64,000 nt of DNA. Source: a gamma proteobacterium symbiont of Ctena orbiculata (GTDB lineage: Bacteria; Pseudomonadota; Gammaproteobacteria; Chromatiales; Chromatiaceae). Position 1 is the first letter of the stretch. Each line of letters starts with the position of its first letter. Where the stretch lies: assembly GCA_003094555.1 (NCBI GenBank), contig NATW01000116.1, positions 22,889-86,888 on the forward strand, in the 5' to 3' direction. Below are positions 23,820 through 32,878 of this stretch, piece after piece. Under the pieces are notes generated by a model. The model saw only the letters and a list, made by a program, of their open reading frames with translations, was not told where the DNA came from and searched no databases. The translations under genes and the position numbers were made by a program.

Positions 23820-26183
23820 ATGCGCGCGCTGAATAAAAAGCTGCTGCGCAATCTTTGGAAGCTGCGCGGGCAGGTGCTGGCCATCGGCATCGTCATCGCC
23901 TCCGGGGTGGCGGTGCTGGTGATGTCCCTCTCCGCCCTGCAGGCGTTGACCGAGACCACCGAGGCCTATTACGAGCGGCAGCGTTTCGGCGAGGTCTTCG
24001 CCAGCGTCAAGCGGGCGCCGCAGCGGCTGATCGAGCAGATCCGCACCATCCCCGGGGTGCGCTCGGTGGACCACCGCATCAAGTACCTGGCCACCCTCTC
24101 CATCGAGGGTTTCGAGGAGCCGGTGATCGGCCAGCTGGTCTCCATCCCCGAAGGCAGACAGCCGCGACTCAACCAGCTGGTGCTACGTGAAGGCCGCCTG
24201 GTCAGTCCCGGCCATCCCGACGAGGTGGTGCTGAGCGAGCCCTTTGCCGAAGCCCACGGCATGCAGCCGGGGGATAGCTTCGAGGCGCTGATGAACAGTA
24301 ACCTGCGCACCCTCACCGTGGTCGGCGTCGCCCTCTCGCCGGAGTATGTCTATACCATCGGCCCCGGCGCCCTGATGCCCGACGATCTCCGCTTCGGTGT
24401 CATGTGGATCGGTCGCGAGGCGCTGGAGGCGGCCTATGATCTCGACGGCGCCTTCAACGACCTCAGCCTGGGCCTGCTCCACGGCACCAATCCGCAGGAT
24501 GTGATCGAACGCCTCGACAAACTGCTGGAGCGCTATGGCGGCACCGGCGCCATCCCCCGGGCCGACCAGATCTCCAACTGGTTCCTGATGAACGAGATCG
24601 AGATGCAGAAGACCATGTCGACCATTCTGCCCAGCATCTTCCTGGCGGTGGCCGCCTTTCTCAACAACATGGTGCTGGGGCGGCTGATCGCCACCGACCG
24701 CAGCGAGATCGGCCTCATGAAGGCCTTCGGCTACAGCAACACCCAGGTGGGCTGGCACTACGCCAAGCTGGTGATGGCCATGGCCGGGGTCGGCATCCTC
24801 CTGGGCTGGGCCGCCGGGGCCTGGCTCGGCAGGGTCAACACTGAAATCTACGCCGAGTTCTACCGCTTTCCGCTGCTGATCTTCCGACCCGACCCCGGGG
24901 TCTTCGCCATCGGTGCCCTGGTCAGCCTGATCGCCGCCCTGGCCGGCAGCCTGGGGGCGGTGCGCCTGGCCGCCAATCTGCCCCCCGCCGAAGCCATGAT
25001 GCCGCCGGCGCCACCCCTCTATCGTAAGACCCGCATCTCCGGCAGCCGCTTCATCATGTGGCTGGACCAGCCGACCCGCATCATCCTGCGCCAGATCGTG
25101 CGCGGGCCTTTCAAGGCGCTGTTCACCAGTCTCGGCATCGCCTGTTCGGTGGCAGTGATGATCATGGCCCTGCAGTGGCTCGACTCCATCGACAAGATCG
25201 TCGACGTCTTCTTCCACGACGCCCAACGCCAGGACATGATGGTGGGGCTGGTGGAGACTCAGTCCGATACCACCCTGCGGGAGTTCAGCCGCATGCCCGG
25301 TGTGCTGGCCGTCGAGCCCATGCGCGCCACCAGCGTCGAGTTCCATGCCGGCACGGCCAGCCACCGGGGGGCCATCGAGGGCGTCCCGGACAACCCGCAA
25401 CTGCAGCGGGTCTACGATGCGAGTGGCCGTGTGGTGCAGGTGCCGCCGGACGGCCTGCTGCTCTCCACCGCGCTGGCGGATAAACTGCATCTGGGCATCG
25501 GTGACAGGGTCCATGTCGAGGTGCTGCAGGGACGACGGCCCAAGCGCAACATACCGGTGGTGGATCTCTACGAGACCTACATCGGCATGACCGCCTACAT
25601 GAACATCGAGGCTTTCAATCGGCTGATGGGTGAGAGGGGAAGCCTGGAGTATGTCACCCTGCTGGTGGACGAGAACCAGCTCCCGGCCCTCTACAAAGAG
25701 CTCAAGGCCCTGCCCAAGGTGGCTGCGGTGACCTTGAAAGAAGCCGCGGTGCATGAGTTCAACGAGACCATGGCGGAGACCATCCTGATCTACATCTCCT
25801 TCTTCGGCGCCTTCGCCTGCGCCCTGGGTTTCGGCGTGGTCTACAACAGCACCCGCATCGCGCTCTCCGAAAGGGGCCGGGAGCTGGCCACCCTGCGCGT
25901 GCTCGGATTCCATCGCGGCGAGATCTCCTACATCCTGCTCGGCGAGGCTGGGCTGCTGATCCTGGTCGGTCTGCCCCTGGGCGTGCTGGCCGGCGCCGGG
26001 CTGGGCTGGTTCATGACAAGCGCCATGGACTCGGAGCTCTACCGCATCCCCCTGGTGATCAAGGCCTCCAGCAATGCCATCGCGGTGCTGGTGACTCTGG
26101 CCGCCACCCTGCTCTCGGCAGCGGTGGTGCGCAACCGACTCGACCACCTGGACCTGATCGCCGTACTGAAAACCCGTGAGTGA
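23820..26183 (+). CDS. FtsX-domain ABC exporter permease (DevC/MacB-like)
   Basis: A 787-residue inner-membrane permease with two FtsX modules. TM1 (about 17-37, VLAIGIVIASGVAVLVMSLSALQ) is followed by a periplasmic domain of about 240 residues. A three-TM FtsX block comes next (TILPSIFLAVAAFLNNMVLGRLI, and the GVGILLGWAAGAW and GVFAIGALVSLIAALAGSLGA segments). A second half has TM at IACSVAVMIMALQWL, a second periplasmic domain, and a final three-TM block (ISFFGAFACALGFGVVYNSTRIALSERGRELATLRVLGF). The ATG at 23820 has GGGGGA upstream; 23742 is not chosen because it would translate a REP-like repeat. The permease works with the upstream ATPase and the downstream HlyD-like adaptor. The exported substrate (a lipid, peptide or toxic compound) is unknown. 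Confidence 0.9.
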   Translation: MRALNKKLLRNLWKLRGQVLAIGIVIASGVAVLVMSLSALQALTETTEAYYERQRFGEVFASVKRAPQRLIEQIRTIPGVRSVDHRIKYLATLSIEGFEEPVIGQLVSIPEGRQPRLNQLVLREGRLVSPGHPDEVVLSEPFAEAHGMQPGDSFEALMNSNLRTLTVVGVALSPEYVYTIGPGALMPDDLRFGVMWIGREALEAAYDLDGAFNDLSLGLLHGTNPQDVIERLDKLLERYGGTGAIPRADQISNWFLMNEIEMQKTMSTILPSIFLAVAAFLNNMVLGRLIATDRSEIGLMKAFGYSNTQVGWHYAKLVMAMAGVGILLGWAAGAWLGRVNTEIYAEFYRFPLLIFRPDPGVFAIGALVSLIAALAGSLGAVRLAANLPPAEAMMPPAPPLYRKTRISGSRFIMWLDQPTRIILRQIVRGPFKALFTSLGIACSVAVMIMALQWLDSIDKIVDVFFHDAQRQDMMVGLVETQSDTTLREFSRMPGVLAVEPMRATSVEFHAGTASHRGAIEGVPDNPQLQRVYDASGRVVQVPPDGLLLSTALADKLHLGIGDRVHVEVLQGRRPKRNIPVVDLYETYIGMTAYMNIEAFNRLMGERGSLEYVTLLVDENQLPALYKELKALPKVAAVTLKEAAVHEFNETMAETILIYISFFGAFACALGFGVVYNSTRIALSERGRELATLRVLGFHRGEISYILLGEAGLLILVGLPLGVLAGAGLGWFMTSAMDSELYRIPLVIKASSNAIAVLVTLAATLLSAAVVRNRLDHLDLIAVLKTRE

Positions 26184-26209
26184 GTAATGCACTTAGATTA
26201 AGAGAAAAA

Positions 26210-26311
26210 TCCGCAAATGAACGCGGATAAACGCCAATGAAGGAAAAGACTATGACCTACATCCTAAGCTTTTGTCTTAGCTATTTGCGTTCATCTGCGT
26301 TCATTTGCGGA
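26210..26311. repeat. Palindromic intergenic element between permease and adaptor
   Basis: Arms of 29 bases, 26210-26238 (TCCGCAAATGAACGCGGAT...) and 26283-26311, pair with 3 mismatches around a 44-base loop. The arm motif CGCAAATGAACGC recurs at 22472 and, with one extra A, at 49504. It would form a strong mRNA hairpin inside the exporter operon. Confidence 0.7.
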
Positions 26312-26371
26312 ATGCATGCTTTAACCGAGCTGCATTCCCGTGAGTAACCAATTAGGCATAGGATTATTGTC

Positions 26372-27589
26372 ATGAGTGCCAACGCCAAACGTATTCTGGT
26401 CTGGAGCCTGCTGGGGCTGATCCTGGCGGCCATCCTGGTCTGGGCCTTCATCCCGAAACCCATCCCGGTCGATCTGCTGACCCTGGAGCCAGGGAAGATG
26501 ACAGTCACCGTGGATGAAGAGGGGGAGACCCGGGTGCGCGATGTCTTTGTACTTTCGGCCCCCATCAGCGGCCGCGCCTTGCGTATCGACGCCGAGGTGG
26601 GTGACGAGGTCATGGCCGAGCAGACCAAGATCGCCGAGATCGAACCCACCGACGCCACCCTGCTCGATCCCCGTAGCGAGGCTCAAGCCCGGGCCGACAT
26701 TCGCGCCGCCGAAGCCAACCTGGTGCTGGCGGAGGCCTCGGTCAAAGAGGCCCGAGTGGAACTCAACTTTGCCAACAGCGAACTCAAGCGCGCGCGCAAA
26801 CTACGCGCAGACGCGGTCATGTCAGAGAGGGGACTGGAAGATGCGGAACGTACTTTCCGTACACGCCAGGCAGCACTGGAAACCGTAATCGCCACTCGCC
26901 AGGCGCGTCAGGCCGAGCTGGAACGGGCACGGGCCCAGCTCATCTCACCCACCGAAGCGCGGGTGAGAGGCGATGAGTGCCCCTGCGTACCGATACGGTC
27001 GCCGGTTGATGGACGCATCCTGAAAATTCTGCACAAGAGCGAGGGGGTGGTCTCAGCCGGTGAACCCCTGGTGGAGATCGGTGATCCGGGCGACCTGGAG
27101 ATCGTCGCCGACCTGCTCTCATCCGATGCGGTCAAGGTGGAACAGGGACAGCAGGTCATCATCGACAACTGGGGCGGCGCCAAGTCCCTTGCCGGAGTGG
27201 TTCGAAGAGTCGAACCCTTCGGATTCACCAAGGTCTCGGCCCTGGGCATCGAAGAACAACGGGTGAATGTAATCATCGACTTCACCTCCCCCAAGACCGA
27301 GTGGTCGCGCATCGCCCATGGCTACCAGGTCGATGTGAGGATTGTCCTCTGGCAGGGTAATGATGTACTGAAACTCCCCCTAACCGCCCTGTTCAGAGAG
27401 GGTGACCGGTGGGCTGTCTTTGTGGAACAGGGGGGCAAGGCCAGTATGCGTAAAGTCAACCTCGGCAGACGCACCGGTCTTGAGGCAGAGATCCTCTCCG
27501 GTCTCGCTGCGGGTGAATCCGTGGTTGTGCATCCCGGTGACAAGATTACCGAGGGGGTCGGCATCGAGGCCAGGGAGAACGCTCGATAG
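26372..27589 (+). CDS. HlyD-family periplasmic adaptor of the ABC exporter
   Basis: A 405-residue membrane-fusion protein. The N-terminal TM anchor is about 7-29 (LVWSLLGLILAAILVWAFI). The lipoyl/beta-barrel part (VFVLSAPISGRALRIDAEVGDEV) is followed by a long alpha-hairpin (about 100-200; ADIRAAEANLVLAEASVKEARVEL, ERAFRTRQ-type heptads). The returning lipoyl half (PCVPIRSPVDGRILKILHKSEGVV) and the beta barrel follow. A Cys-x-Cys near residue 205 (ECPCVP) is unusual. It connects the FtsX permease to an outer-membrane channel (a TolC-like protein, not in this window). It is 188 bases downstream of the permease, with the palindromic element between. Confidence 0.88.
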   Translation: MSANAKRILVWSLLGLILAAILVWAFIPKPIPVDLLTLEPGKMTVTVDEEGETRVRDVFVLSAPISGRALRIDAEVGDEVMAEQTKIAEIEPTDATLLDPRSEAQARADIRAAEANLVLAEASVKEARVELNFANSELKRARKLRADAVMSERGLEDAERTFRTRQAALETVIATRQARQAELERARAQLISPTEARVRGDECPCVPIRSPVDGRILKILHKSEGVVSAGEPLVEIGDPGDLEIVADLLSSDAVKVEQGQQVIIDNWGGAKSLAGVVRRVEPFGFTKVSALGIEEQRVNVIIDFTSPKTEWSRIAHGYQVDVRIVLWQGNDVLKLPLTALFREGDRWAVFVEQGGKASMRKVNLGRRTGLEAEILSGLAAGESVVVHPGDKITEGVGIEARENAR

Positions 27590-27599
27590 GCGCAGTTCC

Positions 27600-27619
27600 G
27601 ATATGCCAAGCAGCATATC
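27600..27619. terminator. Hairpin after the exporter adaptor
   Basis: Perfect GATATGC / GCATATC stem with a 6-base loop, 11 bases behind the adaptor stop. It has no T-run, so it could be a rho-dependent end or stabilising hairpin. Confidence 0.35.
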
Positions 27620-27723
27620 CCATCAATGGCCTTGAGGGTGGAATCATTACAACCGTCTGCGTTTTATGCTATTAACCATATTGGTTTTCGGGAAGAGAGG
27701 CACCTGATTATTTCTGAAAGCAG

Positions 27724-28917
27724 TTAAAAACCGGAAGACTCATCCAGCGCCATCACCCACTCCATGGCCTGCCCGCCAACGCCGACGCAGCGCGCCCTGC
27801 CATTGGACTTGGCGGTATACATGCGATGGTCGGCCAGTTCGACCTGGGATTTCCAGTCTTTAAGCCGGTCCTGTTGGACCTCGGCAATACCGATACTGGC
27901 GGTGACAGGGGCGCCGTCGGGCCGATCACCAAGCCCGGCCAACATGATCCGGGTGATGACGTCATTCGCCTCCGTGTGATCCGCGGTCGGGAGTATGACA
28001 ATAAACTCCTCGCCACCCCAGCGAATAACGCTGTCCCCCTTTCTCACCGTATTGCGTATCTGCTGTGAAGCGACGCGTAATACGGTATCACCCGTATCAT
28101 GGCCGTAGGTATCGTTGATCGCCTTGAAGTTATCCAGATCGAAATAGAGGATGGACAGGGGCTTTTCACTCATCGTGGCGAGTCGAAACTGCAGCTCCAG
28201 TATCTCGATGCCGGCGCGTCGAGACAGCATGCCGGTCAATACATCGTAGCTGGCGTGACTTACCTGAGACAACATGTAGCGCAGTTGGGTCATTGACGCA
28301 AACAGGGCGACACCCAACAGCAGTATCAACAGCCATAGCGTAGAGACAGCCTCGGGTATCTCGGCTGAGGTCTCGGGGTAAACAGAATAGCCCACCACGA
28401 TGAAGATAGGTAAGGCGTAGACAAGGAATTCTATTATAGCCAATGGAAACAGAGTCAATCCGGCAACCATGACAAAGGGTAACAGGGCATATATTTCGGC
28501 GAGTATCATTGCCGTGTCGTTGAGTTGATGATCTGCAATAAAGTGGTCCGATAAGAGATAGAACAGTGGCGTCACCGCCAACAGGGCGGCTAGCAGTATG
28601 CGGGCCCGCATGAGATCAGGCTCTTTCCTGGAACGCCAGGCAATGAGGGCAAAACAAACAGCCGCAAGCATACGAATCAACAGCAACTCTCGCCACAACT
28701 CAGTAGGTAGAAAGAGAAGATCAATTACCGACCAGGCCGGCACCAAGACAGCGAATATTACACTGAAGAAAAATACCCGACTCTGCATGATCGCGGCGCG
28801 ATGACACGAGATGGGTATGCCATGCTGCTTGGTTGTAAACAGCTCGTACAGCTGATCCGTGGTGTGAATTCCTAACGATTCGATCAGTGATATATACATT
28901 GCTTTAATATATTTCAT
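27724..28917 (-). CDS. Membrane diguanylate cyclase (6-TM sensor plus GGDEF)
   Basis: An integral membrane protein with an N-terminal sensory region of about six TM helices (for example FFSVIFAVLVPAWSVIDLLF, MLAAVCFALIAW, ILLAALLAVTPLFYLL, TLWLLILLLGVALFA) and a C-terminal GGDEF domain. The cyclase has LYFDLDNFKAINDTYGHDTGD, the active loop WGGEEF and the RxxD inhibitory site RKGD five residues before it, so it should make c-di-GMP and be feedback-inhibited. The ATG at 28917 (397 residues) is preferred; a GTG at 28968 would extend it. The TM sensor type is not recognised. The gene is divergent from the acyltransferase-ThiF cassette, separated by 341 bases. Confidence 0.85.
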   Translation of the reverse strand: MKYIKAMYISLIESLGIHTTDQLYELFTTKQHGIPISCHRAAIMQSRVFFFSVIFAVLVPAWSVIDLLFLPTELWRELLLIRMLAAVCFALIAWRSRKEPDLMRARILLAALLAVTPLFYLLSDHFIADHQLNDTAMILAEIYALLPFVMVAGLTLFPLAIIEFLVYALPIFIVVGYSVYPETSAEIPEAVSTLWLLILLLGVALFASMTQLRYMLSQVSHASYDVLTGMLSRRAGIEILELQFRLATMSEKPLSILYFDLDNFKAINDTYGHDTGDTVLRVASQQIRNTVRKGDSVIRWGGEEFIVILPTADHTEANDVITRIMLAGLGDRPDGAPVTASIGIAEVQQDRLKDWKSQVELADHRMYTAKSNGRARCVGVGGQAMEWVMALDESSGF

Positions 28918-29258
28918 CCCTACCGCATCCCACATGAACGTGGACGCTACTATAGCGGTCAGATACACAAATCATTAACCATCAATCAGTTAAATAGTGA
29001 CCCAGATCAAATGCCACCCGTTTCACCATCCCTCTAACGACACCTCAGCCCGCCAATGCAACTATTCCACGGCGCAGCATGCCTGCCAGCCATCGCATCG
29101 ATCCCAGTCCATTTATTTGTCTACTGCAGCAGGACTGACTATGGTTAAAGGGTTAAAGCCCGCTTTTCTTGGCTAGCACAGGTGCTCAACCACTCAACAT
29201 CGAGTACAGCTTTAAACTGTGTGACATTCGGAATTCATGCCGTATCAGGGAGAGAGGA
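28918..29258. other. Divergent intergenic region upstream of the acyltransferase-ThiF cassette
   Basis: 341 bases that must hold the promoters of the diguanylate cyclase (minus) and the acyltransferase (plus). I see no convincing operator or RNA. An upstream in-frame GTG or TTG could lengthen the acyltransferase, but the AGGGAG at 29247-29252 favours 29259. Confidence 0.4.
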
Positions 29259-30032
29259 ATGGATAGAGGCTTGGTTAGGAACTTTTCGACCTACTTTAAT
29301 CCCCTTTATGCTGCAACCCGACACCAAAGACGATTCAGCTATACCATTCGCTATCAGGTCTATGCGGAAGAGTTGGGCTGGGAGCCACTGAATGAGAAAC
29401 GTCTTGAACGGGATGAGTGTGACGACTACGCCCATCACTGTCTGTTGGAACACAAAAGGACCGGGGATATCGCTGGTTGCGTGCGCCTGGTCATACCACC
29501 GGCCGGGAATAACCACGCCCGCCTACCCTTTCAACTCCACGACATAGATCTCATCAGCACTGAAAATCTAAGCCGCTTCACCCAGGGCAGCGTGGGTGAG
29601 ATATCTCGCTTGGCGGTACCGAGCTGCTTTCGCCGACGCGCCCATGAGGCCGGCAAACCCTTTATTCTCGATACCCATAATCCCACTCTCTTTACCGAGG
29701 AGGAGCGACGCAATTTTCCCAATATCTCCATCGGCCTCTATCTCTCGGCCATCGCCATGGTGGATATATGTAACCTGGATCTGGTCCTGGTGGTGATGGA
29801 ACCCAGGTTACAGCGCCATCTAAAACGTTACGGTTTGCAGTTCCAGCAGATCAGCACTCCGTTTGAGCTGAGAGGTGAACGAGCCCTGTATGAATTGCCA
29901 GGCAGTGAATTGACACAGCATATGAATCCGCAGATCCGCACGCTCTACGATTTCATTCACGACGAACTGGAAAACCAACCCTGGCAGCGACCAATGCGGT
30001 CCGGCGACAGGCAGCGCAATGAACCGATTTGA
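29259..30032 (+). CDS. Exosortase-associated/FeeM-like N-acyltransferase (GNAT fold)
   Basis: A 257-residue protein resembling the PEP-CTERM/exosortase-associated acyltransferases and N-acyl amino acid synthases (autoinducer-synthase-like GNAT fold). Recognisable parts are YTIRYQVYAEELGWEP near the N-terminus (the LuxI-like 'RYxVY..E' signature), GDIAGCVRLVIPP, GEISRLAVPSCFRRR (the conserved E-I-S-R-L-A-V) and a C-terminal segment with LKRYGLQFQQI. These enzymes transfer an acyl chain from acyl-ACP/CoA to an amino group. The start at 29259 follows AGGGAG by 6 bases. The gene overlaps the next ThiF-like gene by 14 bases, so the pair is coupled. No exosortase or PEP-CTERM gene is visible here, which makes a stand-alone acylation pathway possible. 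Confidence 0.8.
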   Translation: MDRGLVRNFSTYFNPLYAATRHQRRFSYTIRYQVYAEELGWEPLNEKRLERDECDDYAHHCLLEHKRTGDIAGCVRLVIPPAGNNHARLPFQLHDIDLISTENLSRFTQGSVGEISRLAVPSCFRRRAHEAGKPFILDTHNPTLFTEEERRNFPNISIGLYLSAIAMVDICNLDLVLVVMEPRLQRHLKRYGLQFQQISTPFELRGERALYELPGSELTQHMNPQIRTLYDFIHDELENQPWQRPMRSGDRQRNEPI

Positions 30033-30897
30033 CTACCAGACCGCTTTTTCGCGCACCGTTGGCTGGGTAACGGAGGCAGAGCTGCAACGACTGCGTAACT
30101 CCCGCGTCGCCATCGCCGGCTTGGGTGGGGTCGGAGGCAGCCATTTATTGACCCTGACCCGGCTTGGCGTGGGTGGCTTCAACCTGGCAGACTTTGATAG
30201 TTTCGCGCTGGAAAACTTCAATCGCCAGGCCGGGGCAAACCTCAATACAATCGACAGTCCGAAACTCAACGTGCTGCAGGAGATGGCCCTGTCGATCAAT
30301 CCGGAACTTGATATCAGGCAATTCCCCGCGGGAGTGTATCCGGCCCAAGCGGAGGCGTTCCTGATGGATTGCGACCTCTATCTGGATGGGCTTGATTTCT
30401 TCGCTATCGAGGCAAGACGAGCGATCTTTGCCGCCTGCGACAAATTGAACATCGCTGCGGTAACCGCCGCCCCCCTGGGAATGGGCTCGGCGCTGTTGAA
30501 TTTCTTACCCGGCGGGATGACCTTCGAGGATTATTTTCAGCTGGAGGGAATCGGCGAGTATCGGCAATACCTGCGATTTTTGGTCGGCCTGGCACCGGCG
30601 GCGCTTCACGCCAGCTACCTTGTACTACCCGAGCGTATCGACCTGGTGGCCAAGCGGGGACCTTCGACTCCGATGGGATGCGAATTGTGCGCGGGATTTG
30701 CCGCCTCTCAAGTATTGAAAATCCTGCTTGGCCGGGGAAAGGTCATCGCCGCCCCCTGGGGGCTGCAGTTCGACGCCTACCGTAACCGCCTGCGTCGTAC
30801 CTGGCGCCCCGGAGGCAATCGTCATCCCCTGCAACGCCTGGCTATCTGGCTTGGGGAGCGTAAGCTCTCGCTGCCCCATGGCAATCATTATCACTGA
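30019..30897 (+). CDS. ThiF/E1-like adenylyltransferase
   Basis: A 292-residue protein of the ThiF/MoeB/UBA-E1 superfamily. The nucleotide-binding loop AIAGLGGVGGSHL lies at 31-43, the acidic residue is D60 (NLADFDSF), the arginine motif is ENFNRQ (R69), the Lys is in PKLNVL (K82) and an aspartate pair is in YLDGLDFF. The usual zinc site needs two CxxC motifs; here only CELC (221-224) is evident, so the zinc ribbon looks half-present. Such enzymes adenylate the C-terminal Gly-Gly of ubiquitin-like proteins, or modify peptides or amino acids. No ubiquitin-like partner is nearby; its 14-base overlap with the acyltransferase suggests that it acts on the same product. The stop overlaps the convergent PAS gene by 7 bases. 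Confidence 0.82.
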   Translation: MNRFDYQTAFSRTVGWVTEAELQRLRNSRVAIAGLGGVGGSHLLTLTRLGVGGFNLADFDSFALENFNRQAGANLNTIDSPKLNVLQEMALSINPELDIRQFPAGVYPAQAEAFLMDCDLYLDGLDFFAIEARRAIFAACDKLNIAAVTAAPLGMGSALLNFLPGGMTFEDYFQLEGIGEYRQYLRFLVGLAPAALHASYLVLPERIDLVAKRGPSTPMGCELCAGFAASQVLKILLGRGKVIAAPWGLQFDAYRNRLRRTWRPGGNRHPLQRLAIWLGERKLSLPHGNHYH

Positions 30898-31415
30898 CCG
30901 AGTGTATGAATGAACTCCGCATAGGTCGTATTCTTGCTTTTCAACAGATCCATCAACCACTGCATCGATACATCCGGGGCATCCCGTGCACCCGCATGCC
31001 GCTCAATACTCATCATTTCCTGATAGATTGGTGAAATAGCCTCAACGCCTTGCTTGCTGGGTTTGCGACGTACCGAAAAATAGCCGATAGGATTCATCTT
31101 GCTGTCATAATCAATGGTGACGTTCGCATAGACCCAATAGTAATCACCATTTTTCGCCATGTTCTTGACATAGGCGAAACACTCCTGACCCGACTCGATC
31201 ACGCTCCACAGAAGACGAAAAACCCCTCTCGGCATGTCGGGGTGACGAATTATATTGTGTTGCACCCCAAGCAGTTCAAATTCGCTATAACCGGCAATCT
31301 GCATAAAGATCCGGTTGGCGTAGGTGATGCGACCTTTCAAATCGGTCTTCGAGACGATGAAATCGCTCTCCTGCATGATGATTTCACGATCAGTCGGATT
31401 GATGGTTCGCTTCAT
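30891..31415 (-). CDS. Cytoplasmic Aer-type PAS protein, downstream copy
   Basis: A 174-residue soluble protein dominated by one PAS domain of the Aer type (about 12-125). Signatures are [67 protein letters not shown] and [10 protein letters not shown]. In Aer this PAS binds FAD and senses redox state. A helical tail of about 50 residues follows, without HAMP or signalling domain. The ATG at 31415 with GGTAGGG just upstream is chosen. It lies immediately downstream of an MCP gene and is paralogous to the PAS protein upstream of it (32853). I infer that it is a detached sensor module for the MCP. Confidence 0.82.
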   Translation of the reverse strand: MKRTINPTDREIIMQESDFIVSKTDLKGRITYANRIFMQIAGYSEFELLGVQHNIIRHPDMPRGVFRLLWSVIESGQECFAYVKNMAKNGDYYWVYANVTIDYDSKMNPIGYFSVRRKPSKQGVEAISPIYQEMMSIERHAGARDAPDVSMQWLMDLLKSKNTTYAEFIHTLGQ

Positions 31416-31426
31416 GGCCCTACCTA

Positions 31427-32878
31427 TCAACTATGTTTTTCAAAAATCATGGCATCGATGCGATCCATCACCTTGTCGCTTGCGTGCTCCATCTCCCTAT
31501 AGGTTTCGATGATCTCTTTTTGCAGTTGTTGGTCCTGCTGCCAATCCTGTTTGAGATGCTCGAGTGCGACATGCCCAAAGCTGTGCACTGCTTCATGGGG
31601 CGACTCAAGCTCCCTGAATGCATTCAGGTGGCCGAAGTTTTCATTGCCTATACCTTCATAGTACCACTTACCTAGTCGGCAACCATGATGATTCACCAAC
31701 ACCGCCTGGGCATCAGGATTATCGGCCCCGGCATAAAATGATTTATAGGCCTTCTGCTTGTAGATCATGTGATCCACCTTGATCAGGGATGCATAGCAGA
31801 TGTCATGGGCGTAGTTGACCGAGGTATAGGTCTTGCGTGCCCGATCCGCGAAGAGATTGAAACTGGTATTCATCTCCTCCACAGCCTGTTGCACATGATT
31901 TGCCATATCCAGCATTTTCTCGGAGTTGGCCTGCATCACTGTGGTTTCACTCTGAAAGGTAGTCACCACCTCGCTAATTTCATCTGTCGCCTTCTTGGTG
32001 CTCTCCGCCAGCTTTTTCACCTCGTCTGCGACCACCGCGAAACCCCGGCCATGTTCGCCGGCACGCGCCGCCTCGATAGAGGCATTCAGCGCAAGCAGAT
32101 TTGTCTTGTCGGCGATCTCGCCGATCATACGCAGGATGCCGGTAATCTCATCACTCATGCGATTGAGTTTTGCCATGGTCTCATGGCTCTGCTCTATCAG
32201 CCCCAAGGTTCTGGTCTGGGATTCGACAACCTGGGATACCGCCTCTTGATTCTCCTGGGCCTTCTGCATATTGTCTGTAGCGATTCCTGAAACCTTCTGC
32301 ATCTCGTCGGTGATGCTAGTCAGGTCATTCTGGCTCAGCAACAGGTTGCTCATAGTCTGGCCAGTATTCAGTTGCTGTAACTCCGCAGCCATCTCATTCT
32401 GCTTGATATAGGCTGCGTTGCTCGACATTGCATCAAGAGACTCATTGATCCGTGCCAATGTCTTCTCCAATTCGCCATGCAGGCCCACCGGCAAGGTGCG
32501 GCGGTAATAATGACCTTGAGAAACCAATTCAAAACTGGTTTTGACCTCTCTGAAAAATGTCTCCAGCTGATCCAGGGACTCGTTCAGGTTCCATGCGATG
32601 TGCCCGGCCTCCCCCATCCAAGGGACCTTGGTTATACGCGAACTGAACTCTCCGCTGAGTATCTCCGTGAGCACCCGGTCGATCTCCCGCATGACATAGA
32701 ACGGCGCCTTCATCCGATGTCCAATTACCAGGGCCATAGCGATGGAGAGCAGGGGAAATATCCAGATCCAGTGTTGATAACCATCCAACAGTAGGACCGA
32801 AAATAGGGTTAATAGATTTAGGGTTACGAATACCGCAACATAGACCTTTAGCCTAGTGGCTAAGTATAAACGATTCAT
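31427..32878 (-). CDS. Methyl-accepting chemotaxis protein with CZB domain
   Basis: A chemoreceptor of about 483 residues. Two TM helices lie at the N-terminus ([20 protein letters not shown] and [16 protein letters not shown]), with almost no periplasmic loop. A HAMP-like linker comes next. The cytoplasmic signalling hairpin has the conserved tip [39 protein letters not shown]. The C-terminal chemoreceptor zinc-binding (CZB) domain has its first zinc-ligand His in KVDHMIYK and then [13 protein letters not shown]. The ATG at 32878 is used; earlier in-frame starts overlap the upstream PAS gene. Because it senses nothing outside the membrane, the two neighbouring PAS proteins and the CZB domain are the likely sensors. 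The gene order PAS-MCP-PAS is transcribed as a unit. Confidence 0.88.
   Translation of the reverse strand: MNRLYLATRLKVYVAVFVTLNLLTLFSVLLLDGYQHWIWIFPLLSIAMALVIGHRMKAPFYVMREIDRVLTEILSGEFSSRITKVPWMGEAGHIAWNLNESLDQLETFFREVKTSFELVSQGHYYRRTLPVGLHGELEKTLARINESLDAMSSNAAYIKQNEMAAELQQLNTGQTMSNLLLSQNDLTSITDEMQKVSGIATDNMQKAQENQEAVSQVVESQTRTLGLIEQSHETMAKLNRMSDEITGILRMIGEIADKTNLLALNASIEAARAGEHGRGFAVVADEVKKLAESTKKATDEISEVVTTFQSETTVMQANSEKMLDMANHVQQAVEEMNTSFNLFADRARKTYTSVNYAHDICYASLIKVDHMIYKQKAYKSFYAGADNPDAQAVLVNHHGCRLGKWYYEGIGNENFGHLNAFRELESPHEAVHSFGHVALEHLKQDWQQDQQLQKEIIETYREMEHASDKVMDRIDAMIFEKHS

Noticed and set aside
24183..26192. Antisense frame of 669 codons opposite the ABC permease
   Set aside because: It is the shadow of a GC-rich gene with strong third-base bias; the translation is dominated by His/Gly/Gln/Asp as expected for such shadows.
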